A stretch of 64,000 bases of DNA, from assembly GCF_025148285.1 (NCBI RefSeq), contig NZ_CP102268.1, forward strand, positions 3,999,501-4,063,500, written 5' to 3'. The DNA comes from Marvinbryantia formatexigens DSM 14469 (GTDB lineage Bacteria; Bacillota; Clostridia; Lachnospirales; Lachnospiraceae). Positions 1-8,069 of the stretch are shown here, in pieces; the first letter of the stretch is position 1, and the number at the start of each line of letters is the position of its first letter. The position numbers were made by a program, and so were the translations under genes. Below the pieces are notes generated by a model. It was not told the origin of the DNA and did no database searches. It saw only the letters and a program-made list of their open reading frames with translations.

Positions 1-9
1 AGAGGTGTT

Positions 10-2139
10 ATGGGAAATTTATACGAGGAGCGCAGACAGAAGGTATATGACCTCATCTGCGACCGGCACTATGTGCCCATGAAAATAAAGGAAATCGCTA
101 TTGTGATGCAGGTCGCCAGGGAGGACCGCCCGGAGCTGGAGAAGATTCTGGCGGACCTGCAGGCGGATGGGAAAATAGAGTGCACCAAACGCGGAAAGTA
201 TATAAAGGCGGAGAGCGTCAGGCTTACCGGTATTTTTTCCGCTACTGCGAAGGGCTTCGGGTTTGTGGAAGTTGAGGGACGCGCGGAGGATGTTTTTATT
301 CCGGAAAATCACGTCGGCGGAGCAATGCATGGGGATACCGTGGAGGTCAGCGTTCTGCCCGGCAGGACCGGAAAGCGCTGTGAGGGCGTTATCACCAAAG
401 TCTGTGAGCGCGCTGTCACCGAGGTGGTAGGTACCTATGAGAAGTGCAGAAATTACGGATTTGTGGTGCCGGATAACCAGAAGATCACGCGTGATATTTT
501 TGTTCCGCAGGAATGGTCGAAGGGCGCGGTGGACGGACACAAGGTGCTGGTGGAGCTGACGGACTACGGCAGCCAGATGAAAAATCCGGAGGGAAAGGTA
601 AAGCAGATTATCGGGCACAAAAACGACCCCGGAGTGGATATTCTTTCGATTGTATACGCGCACGGGCTGCCGCTGGAGTTTCCGGAGCGTGTGCTGAACC
701 AGGCGGCGCGCGTGGCAAAGCCGGTTTCGGAGGCGGACTGCGCAGGAAGGCTCGATTTGCGCGGTGTGACGATGGTGACGATAGACGGCGAGGATGCAAA
801 GGATCTGGACGATGCCGTTTCGCTTTCCTACGATGAGGAAAAAGCAGTCTGGCATCTGGGCGTGCACATTGCGGATGTCACAAATTACGTGCAGGAAAAC
901 AGCGCGCTGGACTGTGTGGCGCGCGAGCGCGGCACCAGCGTGTATCTGACGGACCGGGTGATTCCGATGCTGCCGCATACGCTGTCAAACGGCATCTGCT
1001 CGCTGAATGCCGGTGAGGACCGGCTGGCTCTGAGCTGCCTGATGGACATTGACGGAAAGGGAAATGTGATTGGGCATGAGATTGCGGAGACGGTTATCTG
1101 TGTAGACCGCCGCATGTCGTACACCAGCGTGAAGAAGATCTTGACGGACGGCGACGAGGCGGAGCGGGAAGAATACCGGGAGCTGGTGCCGATGTTTGAA
1201 CAGATGGAGACGCTGGCGCAGATTTTACGGGAAAAGCGCCGGGCGCGCGGTTCCATTGATTTTGATTTTCCGGAGAGCAAAATTATTCTGGATGAAAAGG
1301 GACGTCCGCTGGAGATTAAGCCCTATGAGCGCAACACGGCGACGAAGATGATTGAGGATTTTATGCTGATTGCAAATGAGACCGTCGCGCAGGATTATTA
1401 CTGGCAGGGACTGCCGTTTGTATACCGCGTGCACGATAATCCGGATCCGGAGAAAATCCGTCAGCTTGCGGTTTTTATCGCGAATTTCGGCTATGGCATC
1501 AGAGGCGGTGGCGATATTCATCCGAAGGAGCTGCAGAAGCTTCTTGCCCGCATTGAGGATTCGCCCCAGCAGTCGCTGATCAGCCGTCTGACGCTGCGCT
1601 CCATGAAGCAGGCGAAGTATTCGCCGCAGTGCAGCGGACATTTCGGACTGGCGGCAAAGTATTACTGCCATTTTACATCGCCCATCCGCCGTTATCCGGA
1701 TCTGCAGATACACCGCATTATAAAGGAGAATCTGCGCGGGCGGATGACACCGGAGCGCATACAGCATTACGAAGAGATTCTTCCGGGCGTTGCCGAAAAC
1801 TGCAGTAAGACAGAGCGGCGAGCGGAGGAGGCGGAGCGCGAGACCGTAAAAATGAAAATGGTGGAGTATATGCATGGACATATCGGCGAGACCTTTGAGG
1901 GCGTGATTTCCGGCATGAACAGCTATGGCTTTTTTGTGGAGCTGCCCAATACGGTGGAGGGAATGGTGCATGTCAGCAACCTGATTGACGACCACTATTA
2001 TTACGATGAAACGACTTATGAAATGACTGGAAGCTCCACGGGCAGAGTATACCGCATGGGGCAGAAAATAAAGGTAATCGTCGCGGACGCCGATAAGGAG
2101 CTGCGGACCATTGATTTCCGCCCGGCGGGAGAAGGCTGA
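10..2139 (+). CDS. rnr: Ribonuclease R
   Basis: A 3'-to-5' exoribonuclease of the RNB (RNase II/R) family that degrades structured RNA and, with tmRNA-SmpB, non-stop mRNA. The 709 residues show an N-terminal winged-helix-like part (about 1-65), two cold-shock OB folds (GFGFVEV near 83, YGFVVPD near 150), the RNB catalytic domain with the acidic motif DGEDAKDLDDAV at about 259-270 (catalytic Asp cluster present), and a C-terminal S1 domain from about 626. The long Lys-rich tail seen in enterobacterial RNase R is absent. The ATG follows an AGAGGTG-type binding site. It is directly followed by smpB and ssrA, the usual Firmicutes order, which supports a role in trans-translation. The call is firm. 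Confidence 0.97.
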   Translation: MGNLYEERRQKVYDLICDRHYVPMKIKEIAIVMQVAREDRPELEKILADLQADGKIECTKRGKYIKAESVRLTGIFSATAKGFGFVEVEGRAEDVFIPENHVGGAMHGDTVEVSVLPGRTGKRCEGVITKVCERAVTEVVGTYEKCRNYGFVVPDNQKITRDIFVPQEWSKGAVDGHKVLVELTDYGSQMKNPEGKVKQIIGHKNDPGVDILSIVYAHGLPLEFPERVLNQAARVAKPVSEADCAGRLDLRGVTMVTIDGEDAKDLDDAVSLSYDEEKAVWHLGVHIADVTNYVQENSALDCVARERGTSVYLTDRVIPMLPHTLSNGICSLNAGEDRLALSCLMDIDGKGNVIGHEIAETVICVDRRMSYTSVKKILTDGDEAEREEYRELVPMFEQMETLAQILREKRRARGSIDFDFPESKIILDEKGRPLEIKPYERNTATKMIEDFMLIANETVAQDYYWQGLPFVYRVHDNPDPEKIRQLAVFIANFGYGIRGGGDIHPKELQKLLARIEDSPQQSLISRLTLRSMKQAKYSPQCSGHFGLAAKYYCHFTSPIRRYPDLQIHRIIKENLRGRMTPERIQHYEEILPGVAENCSKTERRAEEAERETVKMKMVEYMHGHIGETFEGVISGMNSYGFFVELPNTVEGMVHVSNLIDDHYYYDETTYEMTGSSTGRVYRMGQKIKVIVADADKELRTIDFRPAGEG

Positions 2140-2159
2140 AAGAAGAGGAGTGAGGTTAA

Positions 2160-2633
2160 GTGGGAGCACAGTCTGTCAAACTGATTGCAAATAATAAGAA
2201 AGCGTATCACGATTACTTTATCGAGGATACGTTTGAGGCGGGGATTTCCCTCGCCGGTACGGAGGTAAAATCCCTGCGTATGGGAAAGTGCAGCGTGAAG
2301 GAATCCTTTATCCGCATTGAAAACGGGGAAGTGATCATTTACGGGATGCACATCAGCCCCTATGAAAAAGGAAATATTTTCAACAAGGACCCGCTGCGTG
2401 AGCGCAAGCTTCTGATGCACCGCCACGAGATTAACAAGCTGACCGGAAAAATGAAGGAAAAAGGCATGACGCTGGTTCCTCTGAAGGTCTATTTTAAGGG
2501 CAGTCTGGTGAAGGTGGAAGTGGGACTTGCGCGCGGCAAAAAGCTCTATGACAAGCGCGAGGACATCGCAAAGCGCGACCAGAGAAGAGAGGCGGAAAAA
2601 GAATTCAAAGAACGCAATACAAATAATACTTGA
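2160..2633 (+). CDS. smpB: SsrA-binding protein SmpB
   Basis: SmpB binds the tRNA-like domain of tmRNA and delivers it to stalled ribosomes. The 157-residue protein has the family's typical length and sequence, including the early GTEVKSLR motif and a basic C-terminal tail ([16 protein letters not shown]) that would enter the empty mRNA channel. The start is GTG, about eight bases after the AAGAGGAG binding site that follows the rnr stop codon. The gene lies 20 nt after rnr and immediately ahead of its RNA partner ssrA, so rnr-smpB probably share a transcript. The -35 box of the ssrA promoter overlaps the smpB stop codon. Confidence 0.97.
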   Translation: MGAQSVKLIANNKKAYHDYFIEDTFEAGISLAGTEVKSLRMGKCSVKESFIRIENGEVIIYGMHISPYEKGNIFNKDPLRERKLLMHRHEINKLTGKMKEKGMTLVPLKVYFKGSLVKVEVGLARGKKLYDKREDIAKRDQRREAEKEFKERNTNNT

Positions 2634-2658
2634 CGCGGGGAAAAACATCATTTATACT
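2630..2658 (+). promoter_or_regulatory. ssrA promoter
   Basis: TTGACG, 17-nt spacer, TATACT. The -35 box overlaps the smpB stop codon. Transcription should begin near 2665, giving a leader of about 100 nt that would have to be cut off by 5' processing to reach the mature tmRNA end. This is read from sequence and is not mapped. Confidence 0.75.
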
Positions 2659-2769
2659 ATAACTATCCACAAACTATCGTCTGTCAGCCATACAACGTTT
2701 GTGCAGCTTCGCATCGCAGCGGATGCTTAAGTCTGTCCTGGACAGCAGCGAAGCCTGCATATAAGATTC

Positions 2770-3114
2770 GGGGTTGTACTGGTTTCGACGGGGGTTTCGA
2801 AGTTGGGGAAGCCATCTGCGGGCCGGGACCGCACAGTAAACCGGAAACTAAATATAAACGCAGACGAACAGTTAGCGTACGCAGCCTAATGGCTGCTGTC
2901 GGACTCAGGTTGCTCACAGCCTGAACAACCGGCATCAAATTCTGTGAGGCACTTCACTCTCAAAGCTTTGCGGGGGCGGAAGAACTTATGAAGCTACTGA
3001 AGTCAGAAGCCTGTCATTAGGCGTCTGACGGAGGGAATGTAAAAATAATGACTGTGATGGGAGATGCCGCAATGGACAGGCTTTCGGACAGGGGTTCGAT
3101 TCCCCTCAGCTCCA
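2770..3114 (+). ncRNA. ssrA: tmRNA (transfer-messenger RNA)
   Basis: This is the RNA half of trans-translation. The 5' end GGGGUUG pairs with CAGCUCC before the 3' discriminator A at 3114, the T-arm GGGGTTCGATTCCCC is present, and the 5' part has the tmRNA signature GGTTTCGACGGGGG. CCA is not encoded. The tag reading frame starts at the GCA resume codon at 2860 and ends at TAA at 2887-2889, giving the predicted tag (A)ADEQLAYAA, which ends in the usual hydrophobic YAA degradation signal. Length is 345 nt. It sits between smpB and a strong terminator. Confidence 0.96.
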
Positions 3115-3116
3115 TG

Positions 3117-3146
3117 TAAAAAGTGCCGTATTTACGGCACTTTTTC
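3117..3146 (+). terminator. Rho-independent terminator of ssrA
   Basis: The stem AAGTGCCG/CGGCACTT with a short TATTTA-type loop is followed by a T-run. It begins three bases after the mature tmRNA 3' end. Confidence 0.9.
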
Positions 3147-3236
3147 TATTATGCGGGGCATCGACCCTGTTGAGTGCGCAAAGCGCACGAAATATCAACC
3201 ACCCGCTATGCGGGTGCGCGGTGATTGTTATACAAA

Positions 3237-3300
3237 GAAATCACCTTTACGCCTATAATAGAGGTGTCCAAGCCACTATATAGAAAGGAAAGGTGATTTC
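3237..3300 (+). promoter_or_regulatory. Inverted repeat around the tnpA promoter and ribosome binding site
   Basis: A perfect 11-bp inverted repeat, GAAATCACCTT (3237-3247) and AAGGTGATTTC (3290-3300), ends one base before the tnpA ATG and covers the end of its GGAAAGG binding site. A TATAAT -10 box lies between the arms at 3254-3259, so a transcript started there (near 3266) lacks the left arm. Only read-through RNA from upstream would fold and hide the start. Confidence 0.65.
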
Positions 3301-3301
3301 A

Positions 3302-3763
3302 ATGGCGAAGAAAGCCAACTCACTTGCACATACAAAGTGGATGTGTAAGTATCATATCGTCTTCACACCAAAGTATAGACGAAAAATGATTTACAATCAA
3401 TACAAAGAAGACCTAAGAGATATTATAAAACAACTTTGTAATTATAAAGGTGTTGAAATAATAGAAGGTCATCTTATGCCAGACCATATTCATATGCTGG
3501 TAAGTATTCCGCCCAAAATAAGTGTATCAAGTTTCATGGGATATTTGAAAGGGAAAAGTGCCCTAATGATGTTTGACCGCCACGCAAATCTGAAATATAA
3601 ATTTGGGAACAGACATTTTTGGGCAGAAGGATACTATGTCAGCACAGTAGGTCTCAATGAGGACACCATAAAGAAGTACATTCAGGAGCAAGAGAGAGCG
3701 GATATTATGATGGATAAATTGAGCGTGAAAGAATATGAGGACCCCTTTAGGGGTAGTCGGTAA
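3302..3763 (+). CDS. tnpA: IS200-like transposase TnpA (Y1 HUH)
   Basis: A small single-domain HUH transposase that cuts and joins single-stranded ends of IS200/IS605 elements. The 153 residues match the family's usual length of about 150. The HUH pair is seen as PDHIHML (His62, His64), and the nucleophile Tyr is Tyr126 in DTIKKYIQEQ. All catalytic residues are intact, so the protein could be active. The ATG at 3302 is chosen over an in-frame GTG nine bases upstream because AGGAAAGG is spaced about eight bases from it. The coding part is AT-richer than its neighbours, as expected of a mobile gene. Confidence 0.93.
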   Translation: MAKKANSLAHTKWMCKYHIVFTPKYRRKMIYNQYKEDLRDIIKQLCNYKGVEIIEGHLMPDHIHMLVSIPPKISVSSFMGYLKGKSALMMFDRHANLKYKFGNRHFWAEGYYVSTVGLNEDTIKKYIQEQERADIMMDKLSVKEYEDPFRGSR

Positions 3764-3879
3764 TACAAACGCCCCTTGAAGGGGCAGCGACGAGTGAAAA
3801 GCAAAGTGGCTTGAACGAAGTGAGAGCCAGCGCCTTGAGACGCGGGCCTAGTAACAAAGGCTTATAGCCGAAGCGCGAG
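3764..3879 (+). other. Structured non-coding tail of the IS element
   Basis: Between the tnpA stop and the right-end hairpin lie about 115 GC-rich bases with short self-complementary pieces, for example GCCCCTTGAAGGGGC at 3771-3785 and a GTGGCTT/GAGAGCCA pair around 3807-3830. No credible coding frame is present. It could simply be part of the transposon end or a small RNA. Nothing further can be claimed. Confidence 0.4.
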
Positions 3880-3939
3880 CCACCCGTTAGACGGGTGGCA
3901 GCGACTCCCGCGAGCAATGAGCCGGGTGCATTTCCGGTT

Positions 3940-5676
3940 CTATCGGATTTCCTGTATGCCGCTGATATCGGAACCGATGACCATAGAATAGTTGGTGTGG
4001 TAGATAACGAAGCCGGGTTTGGCGCCGTTTACTTTTTTCACATGTTTTTTCTCCACGTAGTCGATTTCCACCTTCTCGGCGGCGCGGTTTTTGGAGTAGT
4101 AGGCGGCAAGGCGGGCGGCCTCCTCAAAGGTGGTGTCGGGGGGCATTTCGTTGTTCGCCTTCACGATCACATGCGAGCCGGGGGCGCCTTTTGCGTGGAA
4201 CCACCAGTCGTTTCCGGTGGCGAATTTAAAGGTAAGCTCCTCGTTCTGGTAATTGTTTTTTCCGACGTAAATATGGTAGCCGTCCGAGGAGAGATAGTGG
4301 AACGGCTTTGAGGTAACCTTTACGCGCTTTCCGCCGGGATGGCGGCGTATGTAGCCATACTGCGTGAGCTCCTCTTTGATCTGCACCAGGTCCTCCTCCG
4401 AGAGGGCGATATCGAGCGCAGTGCCGATGGATTCCAGATGGGAAATCTCGTCCTCCGTCTCATGAATCAGCCCGCTTAAATGCTCGAAGGTGCGCTTCTG
4501 CTTGCTGTATCTGTCAAAGTATTTCCGGGCGTTTTCCTGCGGGGAGAGCGTGTCGTCCAGCGGGATTGTGATTTCCTCGTTTGTATAATAATTCAGCGCG
4601 GTAAATTTTTTGCTGCCCGGCTCCACGCCGTAGCCGTAGGTGTTGAGCAGCTCGCCGTATATACGGTATTTGTCGCGCTTTTCCGTATCCTTCAGCTGTT
4701 TTAGCTGCAGATCATATTTTTTGCGCTCGCGATCCAGCGCGGTCTGCACGATCCTGCGCAGGTCGGCGGATTTCTGCCGGATGCGCGTGACGGCGTTTCT
4801 GGCGGCGTAGTAGCTCTCCAGCATCTGGGACACGGTATCGCAGGGCGTCTGCTGCAAATCACGATACATGGTGAGGGGCAGCACCGAAAATTCGACCGGC
4901 TCGCTGCCGCGGGTGATGATGCAAGGAGAAAATTCGTGCTCCTTTACGCTGTCCATCAGAAGCTCAAACTGGCGGAACAGGTGGAGCAGCTCGTCATCAG
5001 AAAAGCTGTTCGCGCTCCGGGAGGATTCAAGCGATGCGCGGTGGCAGAGCTCCTCGGCGATCAGGGGGCTGATGCCGGTAAACGACGTATAAATCGCCTT
5101 TGCGAGCGGCACCGGTCTTCCGGAGATAACCTGCCGGAAAACATCATAGCTGACACTGAGCGGGTCGTGCTTGTTCTGGGTATCCGGAATAAAATATTTC
5201 CGTCCGGGAAGCACCTCGCGCACGGAGCTGACCTGCGAGGAAATGTGCTTGATACTGTCGATGATGGTGCCGTCCGGGCTGCAGAAAATAATATTGCTGT
5301 GCTTGCCCATGATTTCCACGGTAAGCGTTTTCTGGCAGATATCGCCGAGCTCATTCAGGTGCTCGATATCAAAGTGAATGATGCGCTCCAGACCGGGCTG
5401 GCGGATGGCGAGAATTTTTCCGCCGCTGATATGCTTGCGCAGCAGCATACAGAAATTGGGCGCCGTCAGCGGTCCCGGTTTATTTGTTTCGGTAAAATAG
5501 ATGAGCGGAAGACTGGCGCCCGCCGAAATCAGCAGACGGTAATTTTTGCGCTCGTTTTTTATGGTAAGCATCAGCTCGTCCGGCTCTGGCTGGGCGATTT
5601 TGCTGATTCTTCCGCCAATGATGCAGCTTTTAAGCTCCTGCACCATTGCGGAAATGACAATGCCATCTAAAGCCAT
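3940..5676 (-). CDS. rqcH: RqcH / NFACT-family ribosome quality control protein
   Basis: RqcH binds the 50S subunit carrying a stalled peptidyl-tRNA and directs alanine tailing of the nascent chain. It is often annotated as fibronectin-binding protein. The 578 residues show the NFACT-N domain (MALDGIVISAMVQEL start), a central helical and coiled-coil region (about 270-430), and the NFACT-R domain with DWWFHAKGAPGSH at about 490-502. The position of the conserved Asp-Arg pair (97-98 in Bacillus) reads Glu97-Arg98 here, a conservative change. It lies opposite the smpB-ssrA pair and diverges from yicC, as in the Bacillus yloA-yloC region. Confidence 0.95.
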   Translation of the reverse strand: MALDGIVISAMVQELKSCIIGGRISKIAQPEPDELMLTIKNERKNYRLLISAGASLPLIYFTETNKPGPLTAPNFCMLLRKHISGGKILAIRQPGLERIIHFDIEHLNELGDICQKTLTVEIMGKHSNIIFCSPDGTIIDSIKHISSQVSSVREVLPGRKYFIPDTQNKHDPLSVSYDVFRQVISGRPVPLAKAIYTSFTGISPLIAEELCHRASLESSRSANSFSDDELLHLFRQFELLMDSVKEHEFSPCIITRGSEPVEFSVLPLTMYRDLQQTPCDTVSQMLESYYAARNAVTRIRQKSADLRRIVQTALDRERKKYDLQLKQLKDTEKRDKYRIYGELLNTYGYGVEPGSKKFTALNYYTNEEITIPLDDTLSPQENARKYFDRYSKQKRTFEHLSGLIHETEDEISHLESIGTALDIALSEEDLVQIKEELTQYGYIRRHPGGKRVKVTSKPFHYLSSDGYHIYVGKNNYQNEELTFKFATGNDWWFHAKGAPGSHVIVKANNEMPPDTTFEEAARLAAYYSKNRAAEKVEIDYVEKKHVKKVNGAKPGFVIYHTNYSMVIGSDISGIQEIR

Positions 5677-5746
5677 TCAGATTCATCCTTTCTGAGAAAT
5701 ACAATAACGATTATAGCAGATGCACACAGAACTGGCAAGTTAGAGA

Positions 5747-5775
5747 TTGACTGAAAAATCAAATTGCCGTATAAT
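5747..5775 (+). promoter_or_regulatory. Promoter of the yicC-remA-gmk-rpoZ operon
   Basis: TTGACT, 17-nt spacer, TATAAT: a near-consensus housekeeping promoter in the divergent rqcH/yicC intergenic region, about 75 bp ahead of the yicC start. Confidence 0.85.
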
Positions 5776-5851
5776 GTTTAGAGTGGTTATTTATGCCATA
5801 AGGGCAGATATGTCTGCCCGCACATTATAACATAAAAAGGGTAATAAAGAA

Positions 5852-6730
5852 ATGATAAAAAGCATGACAGGGTTCGGCCGCGGGGAATACCAGCAGGGCG
5901 AACGGAAATTCACGGTAGAAATGAAAGCCGTAAATCACCGGTATTTTGATGTCAGCATTAAGATGCCAAAGAAACTCAGCTTTTTCGAATCCGCAATCCG
6001 CGGATATCTGAAAAATGATATCCAGAGAGGAAAGGTGGATGTCTTCATTTCCTATGAGGATATGACGGAGCGAAACGTTTCTCTGAAATATAATGAGGGG
6101 ATTGCCGCTGAGTATCTGAAATACTTCCGCAAAATGGCGGAGACCTTCCATCTGGAGGACGATATCCGGGTCTCCATGCTCGGAAGATGCCCGGAGGTTC
6201 TGACGATGGAAGAGCAGGTAGTGGATGAAAAGGAGCTCTGGGAGATTCTGGAGGGGGCGCTGCAGGGTGCCAGCCAGCAGTTTGCGGAGAGCCGTATCCG
6301 CGAGGGGGAGGCGCTGAAGAACGACCTCATGGAAAAGCTGGACGGTATGAAACGCGATGTTGAGGCGGTGGAGAGCCGTTTCCCGCAGATTGTCGCGGCA
6401 TATCGCGAAAAGCTTACGGATAAGGTGCATGAGCTTCTCGGAGATACGCAGGTTGAGGAGAGCAGGATCGCCGCCGAGGTGGTGCTGTTTGCGGATAAAA
6501 TCTGCACAGACGAGGAGACGGTCCGCCTGAAGAGCCACATTGACAGTATGCGCGCGGAGCTGGAGCGGGGTGGCAGCGTCGGCAGAAAGCTGGACTTCAT
6601 CGCGCAGGAAATGAACCGGGAGGCGAACACCATTCTGTCAAAGGCGAACGATCTGGAGACCTCCAATCTGGCAATCAACTTAAAAACAGAAATAGAAAAA
6701 GTAAGAGAACAAATCCAGAATATTGAATAG
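5852..6730 (+). CDS. yicC: YicC/YloC-family endoribonuclease
   Basis: Member of the YicC family; E. coli YicC is reported to act as an endoribonuclease on structured small RNAs. The 292-residue protein begins with the family signature MIKSMTGFGRGE, has the AVNHRYFD motif near 27-34, and ends with the conserved C-terminal DUF1732 part (LDFIAQEMNREANTILSK). Length is typical. It is the first gene after a strong promoter and is followed 11 nt later by remA, then gmk and rpoZ, the same order as in Bacillus (yloC-ylzA-gmk-rpoZ). The substrate in Firmicutes is unknown. Confidence 0.93.
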   Translation: MIKSMTGFGRGEYQQGERKFTVEMKAVNHRYFDVSIKMPKKLSFFESAIRGYLKNDIQRGKVDVFISYEDMTERNVSLKYNEGIAAEYLKYFRKMAETFHLEDDIRVSMLGRCPEVLTMEEQVVDEKELWEILEGALQGASQQFAESRIREGEALKNDLMEKLDGMKRDVEAVESRFPQIVAAYREKLTDKVHELLGDTQVEESRIAAEVVLFADKICTDEETVRLKSHIDSMRAELERGGSVGRKLDFIAQEMNREANTILSKANDLETSNLAINLKTEIEKVREQIQNIE

Positions 6731-6741
6731 GTGGGAGAAAA

Positions 6742-7014
6742 TTGGCTAGATTAATGAATATTGGATTTGGAAACGTGATAAACACGGCGAAAATCATTGC
6801 GGTGGTCTCTCCGGAGGCGGCGCCGGTGAAGCGCATGGTGCAGAATGCCCGGCAGCTGGGCAAGGTAATCGACGCGACGCAGGGAAGACGGACAAAGTCC
6901 GTGATCGTCACGGAGAACGATTATATTGTGCTGTCTTCGCTGCAGCCGGAAACGCTGGCAAAGCGGTTCCAGATGATGGGAGACGACGGAAAAGGGGAGA
7001 ACGATGAAGGCTAG
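6742..7014 (+). CDS. remA: RemA-family DNA-binding regulator (DUF370)
   Basis: RemA is a small ring-forming DNA-binding protein that activates biofilm-matrix genes in Bacillus subtilis. The 90 residues match the family along their length (NIGFGNV near the start, SPEAAPVKRM, DATQGRRTKSVIV, LSSLQPETLAKRF). The start is TTG, placed by the GTGGGAG binding site and by the usual family N-terminus just before the NIGFGN motif; the ATG 12 bases later lacks that spacing. The gene overlaps gmk by 11 nt, so translation is likely coupled. Its targets here are unknown, but a polysaccharide locus lies 30 kb away. Confidence 0.93.
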   Translation: MARLMNIGFGNVINTAKIIAVVSPEAAPVKRMVQNARQLGKVIDATQGRRTKSVIVTENDYIVLSSLQPETLAKRFQMMGDDGKGENDEG

Positions 7015-7627
7015 GGGAATATTGCTGGTAATTTCCGGATTTGCCGGGACCGGAAAAGGAACACTTGTCTCGGCGCTGCTGGAAAAATACGATAATTACG
7101 CGCTTTCCGTTTCGGCGACCACGCGCAGCCCGCGTCCGGGCGAGGTGGACGGCGTGCACTATTTTTTTAAGTCGCAGGAGGAATTCCGGGCGATGATTCA
7201 GGCGGACGAACTGATTGAGTATGCGCAGTATGTGGATAATTTCTACGGGACGCCGCGCGCTTATGTGGAGCAGAAGCTGTCCGAGGGCAAGGATGTCATT
7301 CTGGAGATCGAGATGCAGGGAGCGCTGAAAATCAAGGAAAGGTTCCCGGATACGCTGCTTCTGTTCGTGGTTCCGCCGGATGCGGACACTCTGCAGAGCC
7401 GTCTGGCGGGAAGAGGCACGGAGACCGCTGATGTTATAAAGAAGCGCCTGCGGCGGGCGGTCGAGGAGACCGCTTATATCAGCCAGTACGATTATCTGGT
7501 TGTCAACGATAAAATTGATGTCTGCGTGGAGGAAATGCACGCGATTATCCAGAGCGAACACTTCCGGGTGGACAGGAATCTGGATTTTGTGGAGACGCTC
7601 CGCAAAGATATGGAAAAATTCAGGTAG
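7004..7627 (+). CDS. gmk: Guanylate kinase
   Basis: Converts GMP to GDP with ATP in the cytosol. The 207 residues show the P-loop SGFAGTGKGT (11-20), the GMP-binding SATTRSPRPGEVDGVHY region (about 36-52) and the lid with RLAGRGTE. Length is standard. It overlaps remA and is followed by rpoZ after a 44-nt gap, in the conserved Firmicutes order. A good GGGGAG binding site lies inside the end of remA. No oddities are seen. Confidence 0.97.
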   Translation: MKARGILLVISGFAGTGKGTLVSALLEKYDNYALSVSATTRSPRPGEVDGVHYFFKSQEEFRAMIQADELIEYAQYVDNFYGTPRAYVEQKLSEGKDVILEIEMQGALKIKERFPDTLLLFVVPPDADTLQSRLAGRGTETADVIKKRLRRAVEETAYISQYDYLVVNDKIDVCVEEMHAIIQSEHFRVDRNLDFVETLRKDMEKFR

Positions 7628-7671
7628 CAGTTTGGAAAATATCACAGACAGAAAATGAGGAGGAAAAAAGT

Positions 7672-8046
7672 ATGTTACATCCATCTTATGCAGAACTGAT
7701 CAAGGTAGTCAACAGTGAGGCGGAGGCCGGGGAAGAGCCGGTAGTAAACAGCCGCTACTCGATTGTGCTTGCAACAGCAAAAAGAGCGAGACAGCTTATC
7801 GACGGCAGAAAGCCGCTGTCCATGCCCGCCATCAACAAGCCGCTCAGTATTGCGGTAGATGAGCTGAGCAAGGGGCTGATTAAGATCCTGCCGGAGGACG
7901 CTGCAGAGGAGCTGGAGATCAGCGAGATGCAGGAGGAAGTGGAAACCGCAGAGGCGGCAGAGCCGGATGCGGCGGAAGAGACTGCTGCACAGTCTGAGGA
8001 AGAGCCGGAAGAGGAAGCGTCTGCCCAGGAACAGCAGGAAGACTGA
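7672..8046 (+). CDS. rpoZ: RNA polymerase omega subunit with acidic tail
   Basis: Omega helps assemble and stabilise the beta' subunit. The first 75 residues carry the family core (MLHPSYAELI start, SRYSIVLATAKRARQL, KPLSIAVDEL). Residues from about 80 to 124 form a Glu/Ala-rich acidic tail (for example EEEPEEEASAQEQQED) that goes beyond the usual length of about 70-90; low-complexity tails like this are common in related Clostridia. A GAGGAGG binding site precedes the ATG. Its place after gmk is the standard one. Confidence 0.93.
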   Translation: MLHPSYAELIKVVNSEAEAGEEPVVNSRYSIVLATAKRARQLIDGRKPLSMPAINKPLSIAVDELSKGLIKILPEDAAEELEISEMQEEVETAEAAEPDAAEETAAQSEEEPEEEASAQEQQED

Positions 8047-8069
8047 AAAGAGGTCCAGGAGGACAGAAT

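Larger units (their letters stand above)
3150..3915 (+). mobile_element. IS200/IS605-family element (tnpA only)
   Basis: A single-strand transposon carrying one Y1 transposase and no tnpB. Both ends carry matching subterminal hairpins: CCACCCG-CTATG-CGGGTG at 3199-3216 on the left, and CCACCCG-TTAGA-CGGGTGG at 3880-3898 on the right. These are the kind of imperfect palindromes that TnpA binds. The exact cleavage sites cannot be read, so the ends given are approximate. The element lies just after the ssrA terminator and ends about 30 bp short of the rqcH stop codon, so it has split a ribosome-rescue neighbourhood without breaking a gene. Confidence 0.85.

Noticed and set aside
19-978. Long open frames on the strand opposite rnr
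   Set aside because: They are shadows caused by codon bias of the real gene, with no binding sites and no recognisable domains. The same applies to other long antisense frames over conserved genes.
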